From Ficedula albicollis (lineage: Eukaryota; Chordata; Aves; Passeriformes; Muscicapidae), in assembly GCF_000247815.1 (NCBI RefSeq), contig NC_021677.1, forward strand, positions 46,226,864 to 46,290,863: DNA of 64,000 bases. Direction: 5' to 3'. Positions 1 to 11,342 of this stretch are shown here, piece after piece. Both the position numbers and the translations under genes were made by a program. Each line of letters starts with the position of its first letter. The stretch's first letter is position 1. Below the pieces are notes generated by a model that saw nothing but the letters and a program-made list of their open reading frames with translations, had not been told where the DNA came from and did no database searches.

Positions 1-1403
1 AGGCTGAGCAGAGAAAAGGAAAGGAACGCATTTAAGTCTGCATCAAAAGTTGCATGCAGAACTGCCCTGAAGACCATGCAGCTTTCTAAAGCATGGCTGT
101 TAGATAGATACGTGTATCCAAACACACACAGACAGCCTCAGAGGAATTCATCACTAAGCAAGGAATGTTATAGCATTGTGGCATGTCACTGAGGAACAGT
201 TTTGCATAAGCACTTACATTTGGATAGCTTCTCTTTTCCCCATCCTTTGCATATTTTCCTTAGTATCTTGTAGGAGTAATTCTGTCAGGAAGCTTAAGTG
301 ATAGTGAAGATACTAGAGTATTTAGCACACTTTTCCAGCATATGAAGTACTGCAAGATTCTTTCCAACACATGGTTTCCACACAAATGTTTTTAGTGTTT
401 TATTTTTCAGTTTAAATATAAGAATACTCTTATTTGCTCTTACAGGACAGCTGATATCAGGCTAACTGTGTCAGCTTTGGTTTTTACATCTGTTTTGAAT
501 CTCCTAAAGGACATAACATTTAATGGCAGTAAAAGTGCCTTTTCAGCATGGTTTTGTTACAGAGGATGGGGGATTGTCTTTGTTAGTCACAAGGAATCAT
601 AGAAGTAAGGCAGGGGAAAAAATATTTCTATAGCAAGTACTGAGTTTATACTTGCTAAGTGTGTAGATATTTAGATAATGAATAAAATTTGGTTTTGAGT
701 AATATTTTTGTTATGCCATCCCATGGCCATTGTTAAGGAATGGTAAACATTCATTATTTTAAAAAAGATTTTTGCAGTTGCTTATTCCTCATATAGATGT
801 ATTTGGAATCTTTCTGCCACCCTAAAGTAGCTTAAATTGTATCTATAAAGTATAGAAAAAGCTAAAAAGCTTCATCAGCCTTTGAATTAATGCACAGAAA
901 ATAATAATGCTAAATGTTTTCACTCTTCTGCCATTGAAATGGAAATGACAGCTTGCTTAGGAAATCTGCAAAAAGCAAAAATAATTTTTTTAAACCATAT
1001 CTCAAATGTAGAACAGTGCTGCTCTGATTTGCTTCAGTTCTTGTAGGAAGACTATAAAGTAGTCCCATGTTAGTTGCTTTCCTGTGTGTGTGTTCTCTGA
1101 GTGGCCAACTCCTCTACAAATGAGGAGGAAGAACTTGGCCTTCATCAGTTGCTGTGCCCAAAGACCTCATTTGTACTGAGCAGTGATGATGGGAATGAGC
1201 AGTGTCCTACAGTATTTAGATTTTGCCGTGTTACTGAAACAATGAGGAAAAGGCTTGTAATAGTGAGAATGGCTTTTGTTGTTGTTAAAAGCGTGAATGT
1301 TTTTGTTGATTATTTTTTATCAATATAATTAGAGCGTGCTTCAGTTCTCTATAGTTTCATGTTGACATGCTGTAAAATATGTTTCTTGTTGCTGTTTTTT
1401 TAG
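1..1403 (+). other. ZC3H14: ZC3H14 intron (partial)
   Basis: AT-rich non-coding sequence ending in the pyrimidine-tract acceptor at 1403. A 75-codon open frame at 1101-1328 has no recognisable domain. No earlier ZC3H14 exon could be identified with confidence. Confidence 0.6.
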
Positions 1404-1478
1404 GAAATGAACAAAAGGAGCTCTCTTGTCGCCTTCAGATTGATCCTATGGTTGAAGATACCTTGCAAGTGACTCAGG
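1404..1478 (+). CDS. ZC3H14: ZC3H14 exon: linker
   Basis: The acceptor is a T-rich tract ending tttttttag. The donor is a weak CAGG|gttaag. Reading from phase 2 gives NEQKELSCRLQIDPMVEDTL then QVTQ, a conserved stretch before the zinc fingers. The exon ends one base into a codon, which the next exon completes as Asp. Other frames have stops. Confidence 0.88.
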
Positions 1479-4400
1479 GTTAAGTCTTGTGATCTTTTTA
1501 TTTTCAAATCTAATATTACTGTCCAGTGAATGTTAGGATACTCCTTTTCAATTAATTATACTGATTTCTACAATTTCCTAGTTTCTACATCTCTAAGAAA
1601 TGAACACATTACATTAATAGCTGTTCAGAGGATGAGAGATTTTGGGGGGATCCTCTCCAATGCTGTTTCAGCATAATCATTCCACTTAGATTCCTGATCT
1701 GATCTAATATGAGTTATGGCTTCTGTTGGTCCACCTCTGTGGAATTAACAGGGAAGTAAAAATGTTTTCTGAAAACTACTAGGAAGAAATTAAAGTAAGG
1801 TTAGCTTATTGAGCATGTAAATTGATACTAGAAATATACTGTAAGTTAAGAGTACAACTACCACCTTATGTTACTCTTTTCTATGTAATTTTTCTCCCAA
1901 TGCAGATTACTGTGAGCCAGAATCTGTGGTCCACTCAGATACTCGGTCATTTATCCTGAAGAAGCCCAAGCTACCAGAGGACATGGTGCCACAGAACCAG
2001 CAATTGGGAAAGAAGGGCACAGAGGCAGTGCGAGTTCATTCAGGACGTCTGATACAGACACGGTGAAAAACTACTTCATTTAGGACTGTTACTGTTGCTT
2101 GATTGTGGTTTAGATGTAGCCATTTGGTCAGACTTGTGCTCTGTCAGGAGGTGGGAAATCATGCAAAATGTACTGACTTTGAATAGCAGAAGAAAAAAAG
2201 CAGGAGCAAAAAGCTTCCCAGATATCCTTCTAAATGGATAATAGTCCTAACGTCAGCTGCAGCTTCAGCATATCTTTGATTTGTAAGAAAGAAGAAGGAA
2301 CTGGAAAGTACTGCTCTTTTGTTCTGATTTCTGAAATCCTAGTCAAGTAATCATTTTGCTTAAATTGCCTTTAGTTTTATACCTGTTTCACCCTTGAATT
2401 ACATTTCTTAAGAAACATCTTTTAACACATTATTTAGTGTGGTGAATCCTGGACAGTGATTTAGTTTCACCCTTGAATTACATTTCTTAAGAAACGTCTT
2501 TTAACACATTATTGAGTGTGGTGAATCCTGGACAGTGATTTAAGGCTCCTTGCTGGAGAGTTTGACCAGGAGAAGCTTAAAGTTTATGTCAGCTTCAAAC
2601 GAAGTTCCAGGTAGCAAACCACTCTGAACAGTGTGATGAACTTCATCACATGGGCTGCGGTGCTTGAGAAAGTGCTGGTATTTCCTTTCTGTGAGTGGCT
2701 TTTAGCAGCCTGTGTTAATTGAAAACTGAGCAAACAAACCCAAAAGGATAACCTGGTAATATCACTGTTGAAAGCTGTGACTGTGCTACAGGAGAGACGT
2801 AAATTTTTGCATGTGAATAGGTCAGTTTCTGACTGCTTCAGTCTGAAAGTTCTAGCTCATGATGTTTTTAATGTTCTGGTTTCTGTCCTCTTAAAGGCAT
2901 TCTACAATAGTAGTTGCTTTTAGCCTCATTTCATAGAGAAGCAAAGTTTATCCCATTGCTGTTTGTCAAAGATGAGAACTCCACAGTACTCCAAATACTT
3001 AGAATCGCCTGTCATTCAGGAAATCCCTCAGGGGAAATGGATGGGATGGTGAAAGGCTGGAGAAAATGTATGTGAACCCTGTTTTAATGTTCCCTCTTAT
3101 CCATGCTGACTGCTGTCAGATACAGGACACCAGGCTAGACTGACCTTTTAGTCAGGCATAGTGTCAAAGTTTTTAGTATTTCAGTTCTCTCATCCTAGTT
3201 CTAAAAACTTCTACACCACTGTTTCATAATGTGCTTTTCAGTAATTTTGAGGAGACACATGTTCTGTGTGTTAAAAGGCTTGTAATTCCAAGAATGATAT
3301 TTGCTCTCTCTTTCTGCCTCAAAACTGCAAATTCCACAGGATTGACTGTAAATGAGCTTTTGGATGTGTCTGAGCAGAATGCATCAAACTGAGCTGTACC
3401 TGAGAGCTGTAGTTCTTATTAGTGCCTCAGGGAGATTAGAAGGCAAACTGTTAACTGGAGTGCATTACCAGGAATTACTAAAAGAAGCTCTGTTACTGCT
3501 TGGCTCTTCATTGATAAGCTTGTACTACTTTCACTCACTAGCACAGCTCACATTCATTCAAACCTCTTGAGTCAGAAAATGTAAATTTACTACGTTTCTT
3601 TGTTTGATAGAGACCAGCTTGTGCAGCCAGAGAAACCTGCTAGTCCCAAGTTCATTGTGACGCTGGATGGCGTGCCCAGTCCACCAGGATACCTTTCTGA
3701 TCAGGAGGAGGAAGATTCATGTATAATGGAAGGATTAAAGCCAATTACCCAGCACATGTTGGCTGGCAAAGGATTAAAAGGTCTTCAAGCCCAGCAGATG
3801 CAAATTGTAACCAGGCAGCTGGAGAACTGTGATGGTAATTATACTGACCAACAGGATCTGACCTTGGTGTGCTGCTTTGGTCATGGCTACACCTCCTGGA
3901 TATATAATTTTTAAGAAACCAAACTGATGGTGTTTATTCTTCAAATTAGAGCATTCTTTAGGCAGGTGAATTGTGGTAGTTCAGTGGGACCATGTTTGTA
4001 GAAGCCTTTGTCTTGGTATACTAGAACAATATGGCATATGGTAGTTCTCCACACATCTCAGAATAGGTAAAATTTGGTTAGTTTTTCTTTTTGAAGGGGA
4101 AGTTTTTTGTTGCTGTTTTTTGGGGTTTTTTTGCAAATGTTGTTGGTCTTCATTGCCAGAAATCTGCCCTTCTAGTTGACCTGTTATGATTTCTCCCTAT
4201 GCTGATGAACAGATGTTACAGTTAACACACTGACATGCCCTGAACTTATAAAAATATGTCAGATGGTATTAATGTTTCTGTCGAGGGCTGTGACACCAGA
4301 GGAGCCTGTTAAGTGTAAGGTGTTGGTAGAGTCCAGTAACTAGCACCTGAAAGTAGAACTTAACAGTGCATGATTTTACATGAAGGTTTCTATATTCTCT

Positions 4401-7400
4401 ATTTCTTTTGAATAACATGGGAAGTTGCTTGCTGAACCACATGTTTGAATTGTTTAGAATGCTGGCATGGTGATGAAAAACACAGAGGCTACTGTTTTGT
4501 CATAGGCCTGTTCAATACTTGCCTGACGGCTGTGCTTGGATTCATGTTTTTTACGTAGCTTTCTTAAGAAAATTAAGATCTTTATTTTCTGTAGTAACAG
4601 TGTATCTAAATTTCTAAACTAAATAAAGAATACTATTTGATGCTGTACTGAGAACCCTTAAATTTCATGGATCCAGCTGTAAATGTGTAATGCATTTATG
4701 ACAGCACCACAGCAAGAGATCGTGTAAGTCCACGTCCTTTCAGTCCCCTGGCTGCAGAAGTACTGCACATGTAAGGCAGTCTTTAAGGGAATCTTGTGTA
4801 TCCATGCACTTTACTAGCACAGAGAAACAGTCATTAGAGCTTCCTTGCAAATCCATGCTTTTCCATGTGTAGCCTCATACTCCTCTCCAAAGCTGTTTGG
4901 TACAGGAGAATGTTGCCAGTACAGTCCTAGCTCTGTTAAGGATTCCTGTGAAGTAGCAGGGATGGGACTGAAGCTCACCCACAGTCAGGTCCATGTGGAA
5001 AATAGTCTGTATTAGCCAGTGTGGTCCTACAGCAGGATGGCATCATTTGGCTTTAGTGTGTGTTGCAAGGAGAAGGCATAAATGAGGCTAAGGACAGAAT
5101 GAAGATGGAGCAATTTGTGTCATTTAATAGGATGTGTCATTTAGTCATTTATCGTATCTTAGTAGGATAAGAGGGGGAAGTCTAGGCCGTGCTGGAAAAC
5201 TTTTAAAAGCCAAAGTTTTAGGCAGATTCAAGAAAATAAGGCAACAAGAACATATGTACAATTGTCTGAATTTGGAGAATTGGGTTTTACAAGCAAATAG
5301 GAGAAAGTCAAAGTCGCATGTTCCTGTAAGAGTAGTGAATGTGTTGAATGTTTCAGCTTAGAATTTCTTAAAATACTTTTTGAATTAGAGTCTGGATTCG
5401 GGTAACTAGAGTGTCTGAACAAATTACATAAAAGTGGCTCTTTTTCAGTATATGTCCCCAAATAATAAATCTGATTAGTGTAAAAATTTATTTTTAACTT
5501 TCATGTCTTGAAATAATTTTCTAGAGGAAAATATATCTTGGAGGAAGGAAACATGGCTATAATTAACTCATGGCTCAGCAGAACAGTCATAACTCAGGTT
5601 CAGTTGGAGTCATTGTCTTGCCTGTTCAAGTCTTGAAATCAATTTGGATTTGCAAAGAAAACTGATTTATTTTGCTTGTAAAGTGTGCAAATTTAATATT
5701 TTATCATCAGCTGTCAGTCCAGTGTTATGACTTTTTGATTTATGGTTTTGGAAATTTTCTTCAGAAAATATGATTGTACATAAACTTTTACTGTCATGAC
5801 TTTTTTGATTAAGAGAAAATAGAAGTACAGTGAATTTTGATTATGCTTACACCAAATTGCATATAGAATCAATAAGGTCTCAGCTTGGGGTTGTTTTTTT
5901 ATTTCTTTCTACCATCCAGTGGAAATGGAAGACTTAAGTATGCTACAAAAGCAGGAGAAGGTGCTGGAGCGCTGCAAGTACTGGCCTGCCTGTAAAAATG
6001 GAGATGAATGTGTGTACCATCACCCCACACTACCTTGCAAGTGAGTAGTACAGAGCTCCTCCACTTGACATGCTATTTTGATTTTTATTCCAGTGCTGCA
6101 AACTTCTGCTCTGTGTCAGTAAATATTTCAAGGCAGCACAAAACTGTCAGGGCGGGATCAGAGCTAGGATTATCACACTGTAATTCCTTCTCCCAAGTTT
6201 TCCATTCCTCTCCCAAGTGTCAGAACACAGGGATGGCAGCTGCATCCTTGCAGAAGAAAGCTTTAGTTTAGAGTACAGGCTGGTGTTCCTGAGTTGCTTA
6301 AAGATGCAGGAATTAGTGTCTTAGAAGAATAGGCCCTCTTCTGCCAGCTGTCACAGTGCTTTTGAAGGTTAGGTCCTTGTTATGTAGTAATGCAGTGATT
6401 GTGGGTTTTAAATTTGAAAGGAAAGGCAAACTCTTGAGCGTGCCCTGTGCCTTTGACTTCTCTTCCATAAGCAGGAGCAATCCAGAAAAACAGTGTCTGT
6501 TCTGAGGTAACGCTTACTAGATTGGGTAACTTCAGTTACTCAGACATTTGAATTATCTTATAAAATCTGGTGTAACTAAATTAAAAATAAAACTCTTCAG
6601 TGAAAAGCATGTTACTTAGGGAACACTGCACCCCTCTCTGAGGAAGGTTTGATTTCACAATGCCTTTGCCACTCTGTGCCACAAACTAAGAGTGACGTGT
6701 CCTGGCTGGCACCAAGGAGACTGGGACCAAACTGCCATGAGAGTGAGGTGGTTCAGTTGATCACTGCATGAGGGAGGGTCTGCAGGAAGGGAAGCTGAGT
6801 GCAGGTGTGTGGGTGAACAGCTTGTGCACTACACTGTGTGCCCTTCTGGGGAAGGACAAGACATGCCCCAGCCCTGCTGCACCTGCTTTCTGTGATACTC
6901 TGGCTTTTGTGTGCAACAGATGCTTGAGGATTTTGCTTCTTTTGACTCAATTTATTTTCCTTCAGAGTTTTCCCTAACTGCAAATTTGCTGATAAATGCC
7001 TGTTCATCCATCCCAACTGTAAATATGATGCAAAGTGCACTAAGCCAGACTGTCCTTACACTCATGCCAGTCGACGCAGCCCCCATCCATCTCCTAAACC
7101 AGGTGAGCACGTCTTGTTTTCTGAGCTTTAAATTAAAGTACTGAAGGGACGTCAGTATTTTTGGAAACAGAAATTGACAGTGATGAAAATTTATTTTTTT
7201 GCTTGAGTTGACCTAATTTTCTTACAACTCTTAATGCAAGATGAAGAATAATAATCCAGTGTTACTGCAAAAACTATTACCAGAAAAATCCCCCCATGCT
7301 TTTATGCAAGAGTCCATTTGAAGGCTGTGCAAGGCCAAGATGGTGAATTGCACAAGTTGTTGGTTTCTCTGAAGGGATAAGCCAGCACTGCAGTTTTGCT

Positions 7401-9774
7401 CAGATTTTTTTCTTAAATTGGACACGTTATACCAAGGGCTTGTGATACACACTGAAAACAGAGGCTTCTGCTTCTGAACATTTTTTTCTTTAGTGCCAGT
7501 GTAGGAGAGAAGTTGGTGTAATGATGAGATGACTTTTGGGGTGAGGTTACTCAGAGAAGGCAGTAGCTGTGTTTGGTATGGGCGGGTGTCGCTGAGCATT
7601 TGAACCCTGCCAAGGTGCAGGGCCTTTACTGCATGATCTTTTGGAAGTAATTTAGCCCCTAGTCACAGTTCAATGCAGTTTTGTTACCTTGCCAGAAACC
7701 AAGTACAATGTGCTTGTCTCCCATATCATTCCTAGCAGCTCCTCTGTATTCCTGGAAAGTGCAGTGCCTGCACTTCTCAGTCCCGTCAGTTGAAACTCTA
7801 ACAGTTTCTAAACTGTGTTCTTTGTCTAAATTTAACATTTGAGATTCTCTGCCTACCAGAATCTCTATATAATTTGTTGGAAGTTTTGCCTGTACCGCGG
7901 TACTTCTTGCCCTGAAATGGTGAAGAAACAAGTTAAATGATTACCTGATAGCCTTGTTCTACTCCAGGATCCACTAACTGCATTGGGAAATGCTGCCTGT
8001 ATTTCCTGCTGTAGTTTAGTGTATTATAAAATGGAATTTCTAGCAGAAGGATTTATATATTTAAGGTTGTGTGGAGCTGTCTTAAAAAGGCAATTTATTC
8101 TGATCCAGACTTATTTCCTGTTTTTTTTGTTTCTGCTATTAGCACCCCTGCCCACACTGTCCATATCCTCCAGTAGTCCGCTGTGTAAGTTTTTTCCAGC
8201 TTGTAAGAAAATGGAGTGTCCATTTTACCACCCGAAAGTAAGATATATCTCCTATCTTCCTTCCTTTCTAGAAAGAGACTTGAAACATGCTGCTTTGGGA
8301 CAGGAAATGTTACTAGAATTTAATGCTTTTTGCTTTTGCTGTTCACATTTTAACTTTGCCTTATAAGCAGGATACACAAAACTAGTGACTTAAAGAATTT
8401 GGAAAACTACACTTTTTAATTAATCATTCTACCAAATGCTGCTGGGACACTTCAAACAGACCATATGTCTTACCCAGTCAGGATGCTGAGGGCGGAGAGG
8501 AGCCTTTTGGGAAGGAATATGTCTCAAGACTCTTGACTCTTCCTTCAGATATGCTGCAGCATACAAAAACTTTAAAGATTTCCCAGTTAGGTATTAATGT
8601 AATCTATATACTACAGGAGTCTGTTACTTGGGTACTTCTATAGAATTGTGTCCCTGCATCTAATGTCAGGAAGTTTAGTGCTTTTTCAAGCCCTAATAAT
8701 GCCAAAATACTTGTGCTTAGATTTTATTAGCCAGATACTCTGGCTTTCGTCCCTCCTCAGGTAATGCCATGTCATGCTCCCAACTGGTATACAAAGATCA
8801 ATTCAAACTGAACTCAGTAAAATCTTGCAAGCAAAGGAATTCCCACCAGTCAGTGCCGTGGCAGTTTTGGAGCATGAAATTCCTAGTTGGTACTTTTTAA
8901 AAAGGATTTTTTTGTCACTGGGTTGAGCTGGTTGCACTGGTGGAGGGGAGTGTTGGCTCAGTTGCGGGTGAGATGGGTCATAGTGCAGCTCAGCATGTTC
9001 AGGAGTTCAGGCAGCCAGCACTGAGCAGCCTCTTATGAAACACTTTTGCCTTTAGCATTGTAGGTTTAATACACAATGTACAAGACCAGACTGCACTTTC
9101 TACCATCCTACTGTTGCTGTACCTCCACGCCACGCCTTGAAATGGACTCGAACTCAAATCAGGTGAGAAACACTCTAAATCTAACCAAGAAAAAAAAAAG
9201 GTGTTGTGACATTACTAATGTAGTTTTACTTGCAGAAGTAATGTGTATTGGGGAACAGCAAAGATATATGAAAAAAGATACCCCTTGTGGGCAGCTTTCT
9301 TTTAAAGACAGCTCTGTGCTGTTGTTTGGTAGTATTTGTATAAACATTAACTAATGTGGTGCAGCCTTGATAAACAAGTGCCCTGCAGCTGGGATAGGGC
9401 AGAGTCACTGGAATCCTGTTCTGGACAGGTGGTGTTTTCTGAGTTGTATTTGAATAAATCTGAAAACCCTTTTATCATTGTTTTATCATGTGTCTCAGCT
9501 GTCTTTTCCACACTAGATTCAGCTGGTTTTTTGAGTGTTTCTGGCAGATCAGCTCCTTCTTGTCATCCACCCGTGATTTCATAACCCAGTAGCAAACTTC
9601 TCAAAGCTGCAGCTCTGGGCCTGCCTCAACACTCATATGATTTAATGATCTTTTCCCTCTGCAAAGGTTTTAGACATTTCAGGGGTAGGGCACAGAGCAG
9701 TTCTCAAATCATCTTTACAGAGGGGTAGAATTGTTCCTTATGGAATTGTTTTTTTCTTCTTCCTCAGTGAATGA
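1404..9774 (+). CDS. ZC3H14: ZC3H14, C-terminal part (8 exons; 5' end lies outside the window)
   Basis: Zinc finger CCCH-type protein 14, the vertebrate relative of yeast Nab2 and worm SUT-2. The family binds polyadenosine RNA in nuclear speckles and limits poly(A) tail length. Eight exons with GT-AG introns and matching phases (1404-1478, 1906-2062, 3611-3834, 5920-6040, 6966-7102, 8143-8237, 9056-9162, 9768-9774) give about 306 codons. The N-terminal PWI-like fold is upstream of the window. The first three exons encode a low-complexity linker (SFILKKPKL, PASPKFIVTLDGVPSPPGY). The last five encode five tandem CCCH fingers and end in ...TQISE-stop. I identified it by similarity to the vertebrate protein as I remember it, not by a search. 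Its convergent neighbour EML5 is the same as in human, which supports orthology. Confidence 0.95.
1479..1905 (+). other. ZC3H14: ZC3H14 intron
   Basis: GT-AG intron with nothing recognisable in it. Confidence 0.8.
1906..2062 (+). CDS. ZC3H14: ZC3H14 exon: linker with basic KKPK motif
   Basis: Acceptor ctcccaatgcag, donor ACACG|gtgaaa. It encodes DYCEPESVVHSDTRSFILKK then PKLPEDMVPQ and ends RLIQTR. The SFILKKPKL stretch is a lysine-rich conserved block of this family. Phase in 1, out 2, matching both neighbours. Confidence 0.92.
2063..3610 (+). other. ZC3H14: ZC3H14 intron with a 79-bp tandem duplication
   Basis: GT-AG intron. The only structure seen is the direct duplication at 2385-2542. 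Confidence 0.8.
2385..2542. repeat. 79-bp direct tandem duplication
   Basis: Copies at 2385-2463 and 2464-2542 abut exactly and differ at two positions by eye (aaacatc/aaacgtc, tattta/tattga). Confidence 0.92.
3611..3834 (+). CDS. ZC3H14: ZC3H14 exon: linker with PASPKFIVTLDGVPSPPGY block
   Basis: Acceptor tgtttgatag, donor GATG|gtaatt. It encodes RDQLVQPEKPASPKFIVTLD then GVPSPPGYLSDQEEED and a Gln-rich tail ending RQLENCD. The SPKFIVTLDGVPSPPGY block is highly characteristic of ZC3H14. An open frame that starts upstream and runs past the donor to 3914 is simple read-through into the intron. Confidence 0.95.
3835..5919 (+). other. ZC3H14: ZC3H14 intron
   Basis: Largest ZC3H14 intron in the window (2.1 kb). 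It has a T/G-rich patch at 4081-4130 but no recognisable gene or repeat family. Confidence 0.75.
5920..6040 (+). CDS. ZC3H14: ZC3H14 exon: CCCH zinc finger 1 and first Cys of finger 2
   Basis: Acceptor ctaccatccag, donor TGCAA|gtgagt. It encodes VEMEDLSMLQKQEKVLERCK then YWPACKNGDECVYHHPTLPCK. Finger 1 is C-x5-C-x5-C-x3-H (CKYWPACKNGDECVYH). The final Cys starts finger 2, which is split by the intron. Confidence 0.96.
6041..6965 (+). other. ZC3H14: ZC3H14 intron
   Basis: GT-AG intron. It contains only short open frames on both strands without coding character. Confidence 0.75.
6966..7102 (+). CDS. ZC3H14: ZC3H14 exon: CCCH zinc fingers 2 and 3
   Basis: Acceptor tttccttcag, donor CCAG|gtgagc. 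Finger 2 continues as KVFPNCKFADKCLFIH. Finger 3 is CKYDAKCTKPDCPYTH (C-x5-C-x4-C-x3-H). It ends SRRSPHPSPKP. The aromatic residues beside the cysteines are those thought to stack on adenines in the Nab2/ZC3H14 family. Confidence 0.96.
7103..8142 (+). other. ZC3H14: ZC3H14 intron
   Basis: GT-AG intron splitting the finger 3 and finger 4 coding. Antisense open frames at 7231-7599 and 7659-7931 show no domain and are taken as chance. Confidence 0.75.
8143..8237 (+). CDS. ZC3H14: ZC3H14 exon: CCCH zinc finger 4
   Basis: Acceptor tttctgctattag, donor CCGAAA|gtaaga. A Ser/Pro linker (APLPTLSISSSSPL) is followed by finger 4, CKFFPACKKMECPFYH (C-x5-C-x4-C-x3-H). Phase in 1, out 0. Confidence 0.96.
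8238..9055 (+). other. ZC3H14: ZC3H14 intron
   Basis: GT-AG intron between finger 4 and finger 5. Nothing recognisable. Confidence 0.75.
9056..9162 (+). CDS. ZC3H14: ZC3H14 exon: CCCH zinc finger 5 and C-terminal tail
   Basis: Acceptor cttttgcctttag, donor ATCAG|gtgaga. Finger 5 is CRFNTQCTRPDCTFYH, followed by PTVAVPPRHALKWTRTQI. The exon ends two bases into a codon. Splicing to the next exon gives Ser-Glu-stop. Without splicing the frame gives Arg-stop at once. Confidence 0.96.
9163..9767 (+). other. ZC3H14: ZC3H14 last intron, with a candidate intronic poly(A) signal
   Basis: Begins gtgaga directly after ATCAG, so unspliced RNA terminates at once (AGG TGA). AATAAA at 9453-9458 is followed by T/G-rich sequence, so an intronic polyadenylated form would still encode all five fingers. 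Confidence 0.6.
9768..9774 (+). CDS. ZC3H14: ZC3H14 terminal coding segment (Ser-Glu-stop)
   Basis: After a strong acceptor (tttttttcttcttcctcag) only seven coding bases remain: T completing AGT (Ser), GAA (Glu) and TGA. The resulting ...QISE end resembles the ...QTSE end I recall for the human protein, so I chose this over the stop just inside the preceding intron. Confidence 0.85.
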
Positions 9775-10055
9775 ATATGATACAAACTGAGACTGAGCTT
9801 TGCCTCCGCTCTGGACAGTAGAGGACAGGGAGATTAACTACCAGGACACAGGATGCTAGGAAAGACTCATACATTTTGGACTTTGAATATACATTGTTTT
9901 CATAAAACGAGGTTGACTGCATACTTGAAATGTCTCTAATTTTCCAAGTTTGTAAGTTTGGGCAATTTTACATTTTTTTTACACTGTAAGAAAAAACATA
10001 TGTGTAAGAAAAGTTTTACTTTAAAATTCCATTAAAAACCTTCAAAGCACATGTT
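9775..10055 (+). other. ZC3H14: ZC3H14 3' untranslated region (approximate end)
   Basis: Non-coding sequence after the stop, with no coding-like frame. The 3' limit is inferred from the ATTAAA at 10031-10036 and the GT-rich stretch after it. A longer UTR is possible because further ATTAAA hexamers lie downstream (about 10370 and 10595). Confidence 0.55.
10031..10036 (+). terminator. ZC3H14: Candidate poly(A) signal of ZC3H14 (ATTAAA)
   Basis: ATTAAA, the commonest variant poly(A) hexamer, is followed from about 10050 by a G/T-rich stretch (tgttgtgtcctgtttgggta, then gtgtgagagttggtgtgttg) that looks like a downstream element. Confidence 0.5.
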
Positions 10056-10615
10056 GTGTCCTGTTTGGGTAATGTTCCTTGTGTGAGAGTTGGTGTGTTG
10101 AAGAAGTATGGCAGCAGAAGTGCTTAGAAAGCTTATTCCTGTGTTGGGATCATACTGGAAGTACTTTTTGTCCAGCAAGTGTTTGGTACAGTGCACATGG
10201 CTGCACTGCTGTCCCAGCACCCAGGGACTGAGCTCTCCACCCCAGCACAGGCACAAAGCAAATGTTTTGTCTTTGGGATGTTGTTCCAGTGCAGTGGTTG
10301 TCACAGTCCTTCTGCTTTCTAAAATGGGGAAAAAAACACAAGGAAAACAAACTGCTTCAGAAGCCAGAACAATTAAAGAATTACTGATACTGTTCTCCAC
10401 TTAAAAAGCCTATGAACTACCACTTCACTTGAAAATAGATACTCTGAGATGTTTCCATTTATACCAAGAAGCAAGTAAGCACTGCTGAACTTCCTTCAAG
10501 GAATTCTTTTTGCCTATTGGGCACACTGTGGTTTTCTCCTTCAAGAGTGTTCCTGTGACTTACATGTACACACATGCCCATAAATATGGTAAAGTGATAT
10601 TAAAATGATGAAAAG
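10056..10615. other. Gap between the ZC3H14 and EML5 tails
   Basis: About 0.56 kb between the two proposed cleavage regions. It contains antisense-overlapping open frames of up to 122 codons at 10032-10404 but no recognisable domain, splice site or repeat. I see no gene here. Confidence 0.5.
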
Positions 10616-10642
10616 TGTTGAACAGTAACATAAATGCACTTT

Positions 10643-10648
10643 TTTATT
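10643..10648 (-). terminator. EML5: Candidate poly(A) signal of EML5 (AATAAA)
   Basis: TTTATT on the plus strand reads AATAAA on the EML5 strand. About 50-75 bases downstream on that strand the sequence becomes T/G-rich (gggcatgtgtgtacatg), as expected for a downstream element. Confidence 0.55.
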
Positions 10649-10901
10649 AAATCTTTTTTATATTTTGGGGAACTACATTTTCACAAAAATATACAAAAGA
10701 ATTTCTTTTTACAAATATTTACATTCAATATCAGAAAACAATGATAGCTACATATTTTAAACTTAAATTTGACAAATATAGTCTTGAATTCTGAAACTTA
10801 ACACTCCAGGAAAAGTATTTTAAATTTTTTTAAGTAAAGTACTCAAAGTTCATATTCAAATTTAAAAAAATCTTAATTAATGCAAAAATCTGACATTTAA
10901 T

Positions 10902-10924
10902 TTATATATATATATATATATATA
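10902..10924. repeat. (TA)n microsatellite
   Basis: About eleven TA dinucleotides in a row, inside the proposed EML5 3'UTR. Confidence 0.9.
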
Positions 10925-11054
10925 CTTTAAATAAACATACAACATTGTTACAGGAATTAGGTGTTCATGGTGGAAACCAAAATGGAGTACACTTAAACCC
11001 ATAATCCTTATTACAGTAATATATGACCATACCTTTGGACTAGTTTAAAATACC

Positions 11055-11192
<138 letters not shown>

Positions 11193-11342
11193 CTTGTTAA
11201 AGCAAGAGGGATTATCTGACACACTCCATAATGAAACAACAAATCTGAACAGACAACTGCATTTTAAGCTTAAAGAACTACAGTAAAATATTTTTGTAAG
11301 GTGACCTGACAGGGGACTGGAAAGGAGTGGAGAGGATGTGCT

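Noticed and set aside
10032..10404. Overlapping 98- and 122-codon frames on both strands in the intergenic gap
   Set aside because: Sense-antisense pair without domain similarity, in the ZC3H14 downstream region.
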